Of a DNA stretch of 64,000 bases, positions 37,501-48,544 are shown in pieces. Source of the DNA: Morella rubra (taxonomy: Eukaryota > Streptophyta > Magnoliopsida > Fagales > Myricaceae); assembly GCA_003952965.2 (NCBI GenBank), contig CM025855.1, forward strand, positions 15,494,286-15,558,285, written 5' to 3'. Position numbers and translations under genes: made by a program. The notes under the pieces are model-generated. The model worked only from the letters and a program-made list of their open reading frames with translations, made no database searches and had not been told where the DNA came from. Position 1 is the stretch's first letter. Each line of letters starts with the position of its first letter.

Positions 37501-40500
37501 CGCCTCTCACTATAGGACATTCTGTCGTGTGAGCCCTTGGCTTGATGTTGTAGGTGAAGATGATGTACAGTATGTGCCAGAATTAGAGCATGTACTTCTG
37601 TCTTATGAAGGGTCCGATGACCACCACGTCCTAGGTTGTGAATGTACGAAAGATGTCTTCCGCATCTGGCTTGTTTCCCATCTCCACTACAGGGTATGCT
37701 TGAATCAGCCTTTGTATCCCCATAAATGCCACTAGGATGTTTGCTGACAACTGAAAAGTCACCCCGCGTATAGTGACGATCCATACCGGTGCATTAAGAT
37801 CTGTAACATCCAGCAGTGCTACGTAAAACTCACGAACTAGATCTACAGAGGCTACGTCATCTCTCTTCAGATGCCCGATCCAACCCTAGTCATCCATAAT
37901 ATCGTCGATACTCCAGCCTATATACTTAATCTCCTCGAAGTCAGCAATTGCGATCTCACGCTCTACGATAATTGATTGACTGAGTATCTCACTCCGCTGC
38001 TGCTCCAGTTGTTCCTCCCGCGTTGTATAATCCTCCTGACTCTGAGGATCTTGCTGCTTAGAGCTTTCGACAAATGAGATAGATGAAGAGCACTGGCGTT
38101 TAGACATTTCTTAATCTACAAAATAAGGCAAAAACAAATAAACTATTAATTAACATCGTCCGCACGGTATAAGATAAAAATTACCGAGTTTTAGGTAATA
38201 TACGTGCGTACTAAGATAACCGTTCGCAACAAAAATACTCTATAAAATTAAATTTTTAACATGTATATATATCATAAACAAAACGACAACGTATAATGGA
38301 TCAATGTCTGCACGCACTAACACGCCGTCCAAACGGCTAATAAAATGACTTAGTTTAGGGAACAAACGTGCGCACGCTAGCATAACTGTCTGCAACAAAA
38401 ATACTCATAAAAAAAAGTTTTAACATGTGTATATATCCTAAACAAAACGAGAGCGTATAATTACACAACGTCCATAGGCAAATATAAGTCATTCGAGCGT
38501 CTAACAAAAAATGACGTAGTTCAAAACACATAAACACAAGTATATATCTTGAACTAAACGACGGTGTATAAAGCCAATGTCGTCCTCACATCAAACCCAA
38601 AATGTCCGTACAACTGTTTTAAAAAGTCAACTTTTCCTAAAAACTAACCGTAGAAAATTTAAAAACAATCTGTCCGGACGGCTGAAACTGTTCGGAAGTG
38701 TCGTGGGGAAGAAGACCGAGTCGATTCAGCCATGGCTAGCCTCTTGCCCACCTCCAAAACTACCTCAAACATTACAAAATTATAGCTTAAACAATCCTAC
38801 AACATTCGGCAATCCATATCAATACGAAGATCGACCATCAAACAAATGTGGTGGCTGAAAATCTAATATGAAATTTTTTACGTAAATAACGTCAAAAACA
38901 CAATTGTTAATCAAAAAAACGAAATAAAAACATGAGAAACATACCTGGATAGAAAGAACTCCATGAAATAGGACTGAAGAGCAAGATTTTGGACGAAAAA
39001 TGCGAATTCGCCTCTTTGAGAAAGTAAAATGTCATTCAAATGGCTTCTGTTCGTCTTTAAAATCCGTCCACATGGACCAATCAAATTCCCACGCATTAAA
39101 TTGCAAATTGGAACCATTGGAAAAATCTTCTGGAAATGATGGCGTTCGGATGGTATGAGTCAGTGCCGACAACTATGAGCGGACATACATCTGGAACGTG
39201 CAACGTGGAGTACCACCACTCGCTAAAACTATAGCCGTACGTGTCCGGACGGGAGGTAATTGTGCTGACGCGCACAGTTGTTCTCCACAGTCACTTGAAA
39301 TAGACGCGTGTCAATCGTATGCGGATTGTCCCAATCGTTCAGACATTATGATCAAACCATGTGAACGGGATTGCAGCTTTTGTGACAATTTGACTTGCGT
39401 CACTTATGGGTGACAACTATGCTTTGTCACCCAAATTCTGTGCGCACGTCTCCGCAGACCGTTCGGACGGTTTCGCAGATTCCTGACGAATGTGTCTAGT
39501 CACAAATGTGCGACGTTTTGCCTTTCGTCACCCATAGATACCATGCGGACCGGTTTTAAGGCCGTCCGAATGTGTTTGTATTTTCTTGCACACCCTGAGT
39601 AAAGAAATTTATATTTTGACAGAAAAGGGCATGATTTTGTGATAAAATTTGTTTTGACACCTAAAATTTTGACACCAAATGTCATTTTTCTTGTAGTGCA
39701 TCTACCCAAAAAATTAAATTAGGGATAGATAGATTGTATTAGAAAAAATATCATAGTGAGGCCATCATCTATGGACCAAAAATACAATTTAGAGAATTCC
39801 CTTTCTTTTACTGCGCTATTTTATTTTGCTAAATGTTTTGCATTGAACGTATTGATGTTTAAGAGAATTGCACTTGTTTTAGGTATTGGGTGCTTTTTGG
39901 TACTTATTTGCTGTTGAACGAGAGTTGGCTTGCTGGCACGTTGCTTGTAGCAATCACATTGGGTGTATCCAAAGTTCTTTTCGCTGTAGTAGTCGCAGTT
40001 TGGGGAATTATACCTTTTTCAATGATTATTGTCCCACGATAACACCAAATTCGACTGTCTATGACTTTGGTATATATACTGGAGCCCTTCAATCAGGTAT
40101 CGTGGAATCCACAAACATTCCAGGAAAGATGGTGCAATGTTTCTGGTGGGGCTTGCGAAGTTTGAGGTAATTTGCATTCTTATAGACCCCTTGGCATTCC
40201 ACTTTGAGCTATATTCCACAATAATGTCTGAGTTCTTTAATGTCTTCGTCATCATCAGTGCCCATATCACTCTAATTATGACATGGAAACTACGGCTCCT
40301 TGATCAGTTTACCACTGTTTTCTGGGCCTTTCTCGTTCTAGATCTCCTCGTCTTAATTTGCTTCCCCCTCGTTGTTTATCGGCCGCTTGTTATATCAGTT
40401 GGCTCGTGATATAAACTGAAGTCTCTGTTCTATTATCTTCAGCCTATGTACAATTCGATTCTTAATTTGTACTTTTCCATGTGAATTATATATAACTTCG

Positions 40501-42509
40501 AACCATAATATGTTTATTTATAGTACCATCTGATCATACGTGAATTACACTCGCTCCACCTTTTGCTTGCAGTTCACTTGGTCAAAACCTTCAAACAAGT
40601 AAAGATATCTGGGAATGTTGCTTTGCAATCTTCATTACAATCTTGGGCTTGCTACTATTTTTGTGTTTCATAGGAAATATGCAGGTTGGTGCTCTACAGC
40701 CTTTTTTTTTTTTTCCCTCCTTTTTTCCAAGATTAATCCACGCCTCATTTATGTAGTTTTAATATTAGACTGTGCGCATTAGAGATGGTTTCTTTAGGTA
40801 GGACACAGGATATATGGACTTGCTAAACGCCGGGACAAAATACACATACATAGAAGCACAAAACGCCAGCTTTAGTTTTTTGTCAACATCCTGATAACTA
40901 TTTTGTTTTCGGTTTTTAATCATAATCTTCTTTTCTATTCATACCAGTCTTTTCTTTTCTTGGGTAATTGGTGTAAGCGTTTATATAAAATAGAAACGGA
41001 TTCATACAAATCTTCTTGAACTCCTTAATTTCTTGGTTTTGTTTTTCTTGAGACAATAGATGAGGTGTATTATCTTTCAAACCACTATTTCCTGGCTACC
41101 CCAAATCAAGCACGGTTTTTTTTTTCTGGTTATTTTCTCTGCACCTTCCGAACAAATAGTCGCCACTTGTTTTAAGATAGATGAAGCATTTTTCAGATAA
41201 ATTTTAAGTACACCCATCGTTAACTTATGCAAGTTAAAACGGAGGTTAATGCATGAAATAGCAAAAGAAGTTCAGCCTTCGCTATTGCGACAGGTTACCT
41301 CGAGGTTTTTTAGAATTTGTGTAAGATAATTTGCTTGATTCTCTTTATTCGAAGGTTCATATATAATAGGGTTGCAAATTATCTACAAATTTTGGGTACA
41401 AGGTGCCTTCAAAAGCAATTTTAGGTCTCAGAATATTTATATCCTGTTTAAATTGCATTTAACCCCCCAAACGTGTCATGTAACAGACCTACATGCAGTT
41501 GGCAACTGAAACATTGGAGAAGATTACCCGAAAGCTGAAATATAAACGTCTTGACATTCAGCTTTGGTTATCCAATAATGGCATCAAAGACAAAGGTTTG
41601 CAAGAGGAGATCATGTGCAGCATAAGAGACATCATAAAACGAAAAGAAGATTTTGATGAACATAGACCACTTCTGAATCTTCCCCAGAAACATAAAAGGG
41701 ATATCAAGCGCCTTGTCTGCAAATCCCTACTTGAGAATGTGAGTTCCTTCATTTTCTTAAAAGCAGTTCAATCAAAAGGTATATTTATTTCGCGTGGAAG
41801 AATTTTATCGAGTGAAATTAAGAACTGCCAATGCACTAATATTTGTAATTAATAATATTGAAGAAATTGGATTGATTACTAAGGAGATGAGTTGCTGAAT
41901 TATTGTATTTTGTATGGACTTCTTTTCATTTGTCCTTCTCGATTATTTGTAAAACAGGTGCCAACTCTTGGAAAAGCAAGTAAAGATAAATATCTGTGGA
42001 GCTTGATCTGCGACTCTCTCAAGCCAGTGTACTTGATCGAGAACACCTACATTATTCGGCAGGGAGAAGTACTTGATGCGATGCTCTTCATCAATCAGGG
42101 CACTGTGTGCACCTTTTCAACCAATGACGAAAATGGAATTCGGTGTCTTAACAAAGGTGACTTCTTTGGAGAAGAGCTCCTAAATTGGGTATTGGCACCC
42201 CTTGCGTCATCTGGCCCATCCGAGCAAATTCCCTTGTCGAAGATAACTCTCAAATGCAAAACAAAAGTCGAAGTCTTTTCTCTATGGGTTGACGACCTCA
42301 AGAATATAGTATCTGGGAACCATTTAAGAATTAAAAAGTTCCGCCGAATCATCGGCTGTACTGACGCGAAGGATGAGCTGGAAGATCTTGCGGCTAAGTC
42401 CTTGCAAGCAGCATTTGCTGCATTTCACCGCCACATGGCTGATCCGAAGCAAAAAACTCGAACGAGCCTAGCTAGAAAGGCCACCAAGTGTGCAATGTGC
42501 TTTAGCTAG
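31570..42509 (+). CDS. Cyclic nucleotide-gated ion channel (CNGC copy 3), near complete
   Basis: Plasma-membrane non-selective cation (Ca/K) channel subunit with six transmembrane helices, a pore and a cytosolic cyclic-nucleotide and calmodulin-binding tail. Exons: 31570-32113, 32284-32496, 39883-40166, 40573-40684, 41487-41738, 41958-42509, all with GT/AG borders and matching phases and no internal stop, about 650 codons (family about 700). Exon 1: S1 MVIWIDWILLISSVIGVSLD, S2 VRSVTDLIYIANTILAI, a Lys/Ala repeat loop, S3 LLVDILAVLPLPL. Exon 2: S4-S5 with LLFQYVPRILRIYLTW. Exon 3: end of S5, Cys-rich turret and pore start CFWWGLRSL. Exon 4: SLGQNLQTS filter and S6 ending CFIGNMQ. Exon 5: C-linker. 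Exon 6: binding domain with IIRQGEVLDAMLFINQG and GDFFGEELLNWVL, then a weak IQ motif and basic tail. The start exon upstream of 31570 is not identified. Intron 2 (7.4 kb) holds a MITE and a CACTA element. The only copy of the array here without visible lesions. Confidence 0.88.
31884..32020 (+). repeat. Three imperfect coding repeats in the CNGC copy 3 S2-S3 loop
   Basis: Three in-frame units of about 14-17 residues built on RPKAEKTGGVADA, GPKAKKTAGVAAVADA and GRKAEKTAAV. At DNA level the units share GGNCNAAAAGCANAGAAAACT. Typical CNGCs have a short linker here, so this is a lineage-specific, positively charged expansion in a cytosolic loop. The repeat is in frame with no stop. Confidence 0.85.
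33145..33211. repeat. 23-base tandem repeat, about three units
   Basis: Units of ATTGTTAAGATGTGTATATT plus TTT, inside intron 2 of CNGC copy 3. The third unit differs by one or two bases. Confidence 0.85.
33531..33854. mobile_element. MITE, 324 bases with about 50 base inverted ends
   Basis: The left end begins AATACACTTTGTACTC and the right end (reverse complement) begins AATACATTTTGCACCTTC. The inverted repeat continues through CTAACTNTANAGG to the TTGCACCAT words. No coding capacity. Target duplication not resolved. Located in intron 2 of CNGC copy 3. Confidence 0.6.
35116..35532 (-). CDS. CACTA-internal coiled-coil open frame
   Basis: 138 codons without a break. The middle has heptad-like Leu/Ile spacing (LTILENNFSLTERGLREEV, VSQLYQSLSIVPIQLRML) and an acidic end (VCDAIEQDLNEPARCRD), suggesting a coiled coil. 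There is no catalytic motif. Plant transposons often carry such a frame downstream of the plant-transposon protein (see 37195-38107, same strand, upstream). It may be its last exon. Function unknown; DNA binding or multimerisation is possible. Confidence 0.5.
   Translation of the reverse strand: MVFVRLATDRSEKSITKARAQTEQPAWVDAMVIELKESIWIIVKPMHTLYKDFHTRLTILENNFSLTERGLREEVIAMWMELTSMKKHVSQLYQSLSIVPIQLRMLIKRVDIIEERLEHVCDAIEQDLNEPARCRDSN
37195..38107 (-). pseudogene. Putative plant transposon protein (PF20167-like) in CACTA element
   Basis: Starts at ATG 38107-38105 with a Ser/Gln-rich N-terminus (MSKRQCSSSISFVESS) as in this plant family. It reads on to WSIDDIMDD, GWIGHLKRDDVASVDLVREF, VWIVTIRGVTFQLSANILV, then GELMLFVARECIVDFPLYVF, and ends with a Gln/Pro-rich tail after YWTTLSNFEAQL. 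In-frame stops after WSIDDIMDD and after DIFRTFTT, and some blurring near 37560-37600, show it is no longer translatable in one piece. The family name is from memory of the WxIxRGVxFxxS pattern. These proteins are found inside plant DNA transposons and have no proven enzyme activity. Confidence 0.55.
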
Positions 42510-43828
42510 TGCCTAGATTGAAGCCTTGTGGGCTACTGAACTTTGGGCTTGGGATTAGGCACACTCTCATAGCCTATGCAAATGTGTTGGTGGGTGTAGT
42601 TACAAGCGAAGTTAGTAGACTAAGTTGGGCTTTCAGACCAATTACCTAAGCTATTAGAAAATATACGTCTTGATCTTATGAGCATGAAGTACTTATGCAG
42701 AATTCGACTTTATTGCTTTCTTTTTAGAATCTTGAGGACGCTAACCGAGAACTAGCATATTTCAATTGGTAATCCACAACAATATTTCCATTCAAATTTC
42801 AATCAAGAGTACAAAAAATATTTGCAAAGTCCACTGATCTGGCAACGTTTAGCTAATTAATACCACTTAGGTAAAATAAAATGGAATTAGCGGCCCCAAC
42901 CATTCCGTTCTTATTGATCCCTGCTGCCTTTTAAAATAAAATGGAGAGCACTGGGCATCTATTAATTTGTAAAATAAGGTGGGTGCCGCCGAACAGTCAT
43001 TGTATTCTCACTAGCAAAAGATGGTAAGTCTCGTTGGCCCCGTACGTGTGACATGCGCAATTAGTGGCGAACAGTTTGAACGCAAATCATGTTTAGCTAG
43101 CTAATTGAGTTTACAGTAAATGGAATTCTGATAGGTTGGTATGAGAGGTTAATCAATTAGTAAATTGTAAAATATACATTTGTTTACAATTTTATTTGCT
43201 GGGAGGTGCACCCCAGACTAGAGGGGTTATATAGCTGGCTGATCAGTTGCCTAGTCAATACGTGGAAACTTAAATTTCTTTGATATCAGAGAGTACTACA
43301 TTAAATATTTAAAAAAGACTTGGTGGGACATTGCTGTCCGCAAAACATATTGCAAAAAATATTTTTTTAAAAACTTGGTAGATTCTTTATATATATATAT
43401 ATTGTCATGATCAGTTTGAATAGAAGAGATTGGGGTTGATATGAACTGAAAGTAACGGTATTCAAGCTGATGTGGAGTTAACGGCAGCTGGAGCAGCTCT
43501 TAAGGTTTGGAAGTAGAAGAAACAGGGAAGAGACGAGATTGATCGAGAATGATGTGGAAGAGAGGTGAAGCTTCTGGATGAAGACAAAAAGTTACGAAGA
43601 TAAGTTGTAATAGGCGTCAATAATTGAACAGCTTTGGGCTGGGCCAAGTAGTTAGAATAGTTAGTTGGGCTCAGTTAATTTGTTAGGCGTCAATAAATAC
43701 TAGAAGAGATAATGAATAAAGAATGCAAGTTTTTACAATCAAAAGGCAACGCATTGCTTGGAAAGTGGCTATCTCAAATCAGCCAATCACATTACACTTT
43801 ACAATTCTTGAGTTTACAAAAGTAATCG

Positions 43829-43869
<41 letters not shown>

Positions 43870-43884
43870 ATATGCCTAGCTATA

Positions 43885-43915
<31 letters not shown>

Positions 43916-44931
43916 GGTCGTTTTAATTTGGGGCAAGCGCCAAGTTGGCCGTTCTCCTAAAAGTATCATGCACATGCAGCTGCTGGTAGGTTGACTTGGA
44001 CGAAATTGAAATTTCATCGTTTGCTGAAGCGAAAGATTATTTATAATAAAGAAAGATTAGAGGGATAGACGACTAATTAATGTGAAAAGATTCTAATACA
44101 AAGAAAACGTACCTCGAGGCTGAGAATAATTTCAGTTAGGAATAGCAGTACACATCTACACAGTCCCACCATCACATGAGTTGAAGAGAGCGAATAAAAG
44201 CAAAAATATTTCCGCCCCTGCATGTTGCTTCAGAAACCAGCAGATCCCAGATTTTACGTCCGAAGAACAATAGGTGTGGTGTACTAACCCTAGTCACGAT
44301 GATCTATATACTCTGTTTTGTTGTATTAACTATGGAACTAAGATTTTTTTTGTTTTTTTTGCTACCGGAGAGAAAGAGTAGTGTATCACATTATGCATAG
44401 AAAGCCAAATTTATTGGCTGTACGTGGTCTCTGTATATTAATATTATGTTGTATATTGGATATGTACGTTTTTCTTTTTCCAGGAATCTGAAAGTTTTTA
44501 AACTACATATGTTCTGAGGTCTTTGGAAATTGGAGCTACATAGAATATAGCAAGCACCGAATATATTGCCACCTAGTCCGGACCCTTTAAAATGGGCAAA
44601 AATCTTCTAAGTGACATATTGCCCGAAAGTGAAAATAATATTTACCTTTACATCTTCCCAACGGGAAAAACGGCACTCATTGGAGTTAGCATCTTCTCTG
44701 TCTTCTTCTTTTTCTTGCGTGCTAACGTATTGGTTACTTCTGAATCAATATGATTAGCATTCAATGTAAACATTTTTCACTGGAATATGAGCACATCAAG
44801 TTCTGTTTCTCTTTGTGTACGTTTCACTAACTGCGTTTGATGCTATAATGATTGATTTTAATCAGTTTGGCGTCGATTTTGGTGGGCTCATATAATTAAC
44901 CTGTGTCTTTCGGTTTTTCTATTCTGCTCAG
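42510..44931. other. Spacer between CNGC copies 3 and 4
   Basis: Contains TA microsatellites at 43830-43866 and 43881-43901 and a stretch at 43430-43720 with two copies of an AGGCGTCAATAA word that could be LTR-like. No coding exon is recognised. The 5' flank of CNGC copy 4 differs from that of copy 3. Confidence 0.35.
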
Positions 44932-45753
44932 GGATCCGGACGTCGAATGGCAAAGTCCCACGAGAGAACAACACCAATAAGGATTGGGCAAGTAAAAAAT
45001 TTGATGGCTCCAACTCTTGACCCGCAGAAGTAGTTCCAGCGTCGTTGGAAAATGATATTCTTAGTGTCATGCGTGATTGCATTATCAGTGGACCCTTTGT
45101 TCTTGTACGTACCTTCCTCATGTGATCAACGAAGACAGAAAGTGCCTCGCGTTAGATGAAACACTCATAACGACAGTTGCTATTTCTTTGTGATCGGTCA
45201 CAGATCTGGTTTATGTTTTGAATATCATTTTCCAATTTCTTTGTCCTTACAATGACGAGGTCTCCGGTGAACTTGTACCGACCGATGCTCGGCGAATAAG
45301 AAACGGGTGCTTCTTGTCGTATGTCGCAGTTGACATACTCGCCATTCTCCCAATCCCACAGGTGAGAGCTAGAGGTGTGCGCATTTATATAATATTTTAT
45401 GTTAAATTCCCAAAGCTTTTGAAAATTCTCAAAATTTTGTTGGCGTGATTGCGCTTGACTTTTGGACTAATTTATATTGCATGCATTGTTAATTAATTTA
45501 AATCCACCCTAAGCTTCTTCTCAGCTCGTCAAATTGTTAAGCATAAGTTTACCAAAAATTATTAACTCCATTTACGTAGAATATTTTGAGCAAATCATCA
45601 ATTCATCATGTTGTATGTTAGTGTGACGTTAATTTAGCATTAGAAGACGGTATCATGTTGTATTTTACGTACGTACCCAACATATATATAGAAAGCATAA
45701 CATTCTACTTAAATATATCTGGTTTGAGTGAACATTAATTTAACGTTCTATTT

Positions 45754-46560
45754 TTTTTTCTTTTTTAGGCATAATAGGAACTTATCATTAATAATAGCAT
45801 CAAAGAGGTTTAAGAACCTTAGGAAGCTCTAAAGGGCGTACCAGACATTCCGAAGGGTTAGCAGGCCAACGAGTAGACTGACTTAAAGGCCATACAGAGA
45901 CCTACAAAGGGCAGAAAAGCCACAGACGGCAGTAAGTAATTATACCTAATAGCGGTAAACAAGCAACAAAAAAGCCACAACAAGCCTTAAACATAGAGGC
46001 AAGCCCAAATGGGCAAAAGCAAAACAGAGGCATCGGATAAAACCGAAAAACCAAAAGTCGGAACGTGACCGGAAAAGAGGGTGGGGGATACGGCGCAGGG
46101 GGGCAAACCAATGAGATCCATTGCCGAGAGGGGAGGACATAAGCCACAGAGGCCAGTCCAGGGAAGGGAGGTAGGGCACGAGAGGCGGAGGAGACTGCAG
46201 ACGCAACCAAAGTGCTCTGCGCGTGAGATCCATGCGCATTGCGTGGGGTGGGTGAAATGACACACACCGGAGACACGGCGTTGCGTAGATCGGTGCCAGC
46301 AGAGGACAGCCAGGTGGCCCGTGCCCGATGAAGCGGGGCGGAAGCCAGCGAAGGCCGTGCGAAGACACCTGCAAAGAAAAACAAAAACCCAACCAAAATC
46401 ACCGGCCAGACGAACTAAAGAGGAAGAGAGGGGAGAGGGAAGAGAGAGGAAAGAAAAAAGGAAAAGGAGGAGGGAGCGGAAGCTCCCACCCTCCCCAAAG
46501 GAGAGGCTGGGTTCGGGGAAGCAGAGAGAGTGGGGTAGAGAGAGGTCGGCTCTATCGGAG
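45754..46560 (-). mobile_element. LINE-like retrotransposed insertion, 807 bases, 17-base TSD
   Basis: Perfect 17-base direct repeats AATTTAACGTTCTATTT flank it (45737-45753 and 46561-46577). On the minus strand it ends in an A-rich tail (45754-45767 as T/C on plus), preceded by ATTAATGATAAGTTCCTATT, typical of plant LINE 3' ends, and starts with a CT-rich leader. Target-primed reverse transcription is the natural explanation. Minus-strand open frames (for example 45902-46402) show no reverse transcriptase, so it is either an internally shortened LINE or a non-autonomous relative. It lies in intron 1 of CNGC copy 4. Confidence 0.8.
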
Positions 46561-47049
46561 AATTTAACGTTCTATTTAAATAGATCTTACAACTACTCAG
46601 TTTCATCTCATGTCCAGGTGGTAATTCCAGTTCTTTTATCAGAAATCAGACGTTCAATGTCTTTGAACAAAAGGAAGCTCTTAAATGCTATTGTTCTCTT
46701 CCACTATGTACCAAGAGCTTCTCGGATTCGCAAGTCATGGAGAGAGCTCAAAAAGACTAAGACCATATTTAGAACTATATCCGTGAAAGCTGCATGCAAT
46801 CTGTTCCTGTACATCGTTTCCAGTCATGTAAGTTCGATTATTAAATTTCATCTCCAACTAGCTTACCTCAATTTTTTTTTTACTTGGAGTTTTCTCTGAT
46901 ATCGTACGTTTAGCCATTAGGTCATTGGATTTCTTTATAATATATAGTACCCCGTTTATAATCATGAATCAACCTTGATAGTTACAAGTATGCACAGCTT
47001 TGTACTGCTGTTTTATTCTTTCCCTTTATGTTAAAAGAAAATAATCATA

Positions 47050-47188
47050 AGAGTGTTAGCCTAATTGGTTTGGGGTTCGAAAAAGGGCACCCAAGCGAAT
47101 GTGGGGACCGGAGATCTATGGATCAAACCCACTTGCTTCTAAAATCAATTGCACTCTTGTGAGACTGTGGTGACGGTTCTTCTTTCTG
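47050..47188 (+). mobile_element. SINE-like unit (tRNA-related)
   Basis: GTGTTAGCCTAATTGGTTTG resembles a Pol III A box (TRGCNNARNNGG), and GGATCAAACCC about 60 bases on resembles a B box. It sits in intron 2 of CNGC copy 4. Ends and target duplication are not resolved, so the call is tentative. Confidence 0.4.
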
Positions 47189-47370
47189 TAGATAGTAGCT
47201 ATAATACAATTTGAACATTTTGCAGTAGGTGGAGGTTTCTATAGTCACTTCCAAGTGAGTAGGCTACGTTGGTTTTCTATAGATAGTAGCTATGACACAA
47301 TTTGAACATTTCGCAACAGGTGGAGGTTTCTATGTTCACTTCTAGGTGAGTAGGCTACGCTGGTAGCTAC
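47189..47370. repeat. 91-base tandem duplication
   Basis: Two units of 91 bases starting TAGATAGTAGCTATRAYACA (47189 and 47280), about 90% alike by eye. Directly behind the SINE-like unit in the same intron. Both units keep GGTGGAGGTTTCTAT and GAGTAGGCTACG. Confidence 0.85.
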
Positions 47371-48093
47371 CTTCCTTCACCTTTTTTTATCTAGAAAAAA
47401 GAGAAAAATAAAGTAGTATCTTTTGGTGTCTCAAGAGTTATCTCTCTTGCATAGAAAAAAAACGAAGAATTATTTCTCTTTATTTTTTTTGCTCTATTCG
47501 TAGCTACTACGAGATCTGCCGAATTTGCTGATCTTTATGCAAGAGATTAATTTGTAATTGGTTTTTAGGTACTGGGTGCCTTATGGTACTTGTTTTCTAT
47601 CCAACGAGAGATGACTTGCTGGCACTTAGCCTGTGAAAAATATATTAGATGTAATCCAAGTTCATTTTATTGCGACCACAGTTTCAGAAATTACACAAAT
47701 CAATTAAATAAGTATTGCCCTATAGAAACACCAGATCAGGCAAAGGTCTTTAATTTTGGGATATTTCTTGAAGCCCTTCAATCTGGTACTGTGTCGTCTC
47801 CAGATTTTTCGCAAAGGTTCTTGCACTCTTTCTGGTGGGGCCAGCGAAATTTGAGGTCTTTACTCCTTACTCTCTATCAGTGCACCCTTTTTTTTTTTTT
47901 TTTTTTGTACTTGGTTCTGCCCTACCGCTTAAATAAGTTTCAAGTATTGGTATCTTATCATACTCTGATTTCTTTAGTTCTTTTGGCCAAAACCTTCAAA
48001 CAAGCCTATACTTTTGGCAGAACTGCTTAGCAGTTTTTATTTCGACTGTTGGCTTGATATTATTTCTTCATGCATTTCGCTGGAAATTTGCAG

Positions 48094-48360
48094 GTTCGCG
48101 CTCCAAACTTGTTTTTATGGAAAATTTAAAATCGCTCACTACGTTTTGATCCCAGTTCAAAAAAACTTACGCTTTTTTTTTTAAAAAAAGTTTTAAAACT
48201 CATAGGACTTTATGATGGTTCCATAACCATGCTGCAAACTTGACCTTATCCTATCCATGCAAGTTGCAAACTTGCCCTTATCCAACTTGAACCTTATCCT
48301 CTTCCAAAAACCTGCAACTAGCCAACTTGCGTTATCTCATCTCCCCTATAAATAGACATG
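48094..48360. other. Remnant of the next CNGC copy 4 intron
   Basis: Sequence after the S6 donor, with a duplicated AACTTGCCCTTATCC-like phrase. It ends where the second CACTA element begins. Confidence 0.4.
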
Positions 48361-48544
48361 CACTACAAAAAAATTGATTTTTAGTGACAAATAATTTTGT
48401 CACTAAAAGTCAATATTTCGTCACAAAAAGTATTAGTGACGAAATTTTTTCATCACGAGCTCCGTCAGCGAATGAGCGTCACAAAATGTGTTTCGTGACG
48501 AAATTCGAATTTCTTCATGAAAAGTTTTTAGTGGCGGAAAATTT

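Larger units (their letters stand above)
34177..39698. mobile_element. CACTA (En/Spm) DNA transposon, 5522 bases, complete ends
   Basis: Terminal inverted repeats CACTACAAGAAAA at both ends and a perfect 3-base target duplication CAT (34174-34176 and 39699-39701), both diagnostic of CACTA elements. Subterminal parts hold GGTGTCAAAA words in both orientations and many short GTCCGNACG-like motifs spread over much of the element. Interior frames are on the minus strand: a coiled-coil open frame and a broken plant-transposon protein. No DDE transposase was recognised, so it is probably non-autonomous. It sits in intron 2 of CNGC copy 3, between the S4/S5 and pore exons, and leaves both splice sites untouched. 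Confidence 0.92.
44932..48093 (+). pseudogene. CNGC copy 4: broken transmembrane half
   Basis: Four exons correspond to exons 1-4 of copy 3: 44932-45361 (S1 MIFLVSCVIALSVDPLFLYV, S3 VDILAILPIPQ), 46618-46827 (S4/S5, LFHYVPRASRIRKSWREL), 47569-47855 (CWHLACEKYIRC turret, HSFWWGQRNL pore start), 47978-48093 (SFGQNLQTS filter, S6). Exon 1 has an in-frame TAG at 45031-45033, a frame change near 45118 and a TGA at 45191-45193 where copy 3 has Arg. The end of the S6 exon gains one base relative to copy 3. Introns carry a LINE-like insertion and a SINE-like unit. The C-linker and binding-domain exons are not found; the second CACTA element starts at 48361 and the remaining window is mobile DNA. It lacks the Lys/Ala loop repeat of copy 3. 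Confidence 0.85.

Noticed and set aside
43430-43720. Solo LTR
   Set aside because: Two copies of a short GGCGTCAATAA word but no TG...CA ends with target duplication.
45902-46402. 166-codon minus-strand frame as a host gene
   Set aside because: It lies wholly inside the LINE-like insertion, with no domain and overlapping open frames in other phases typical of GC-rich sequence.
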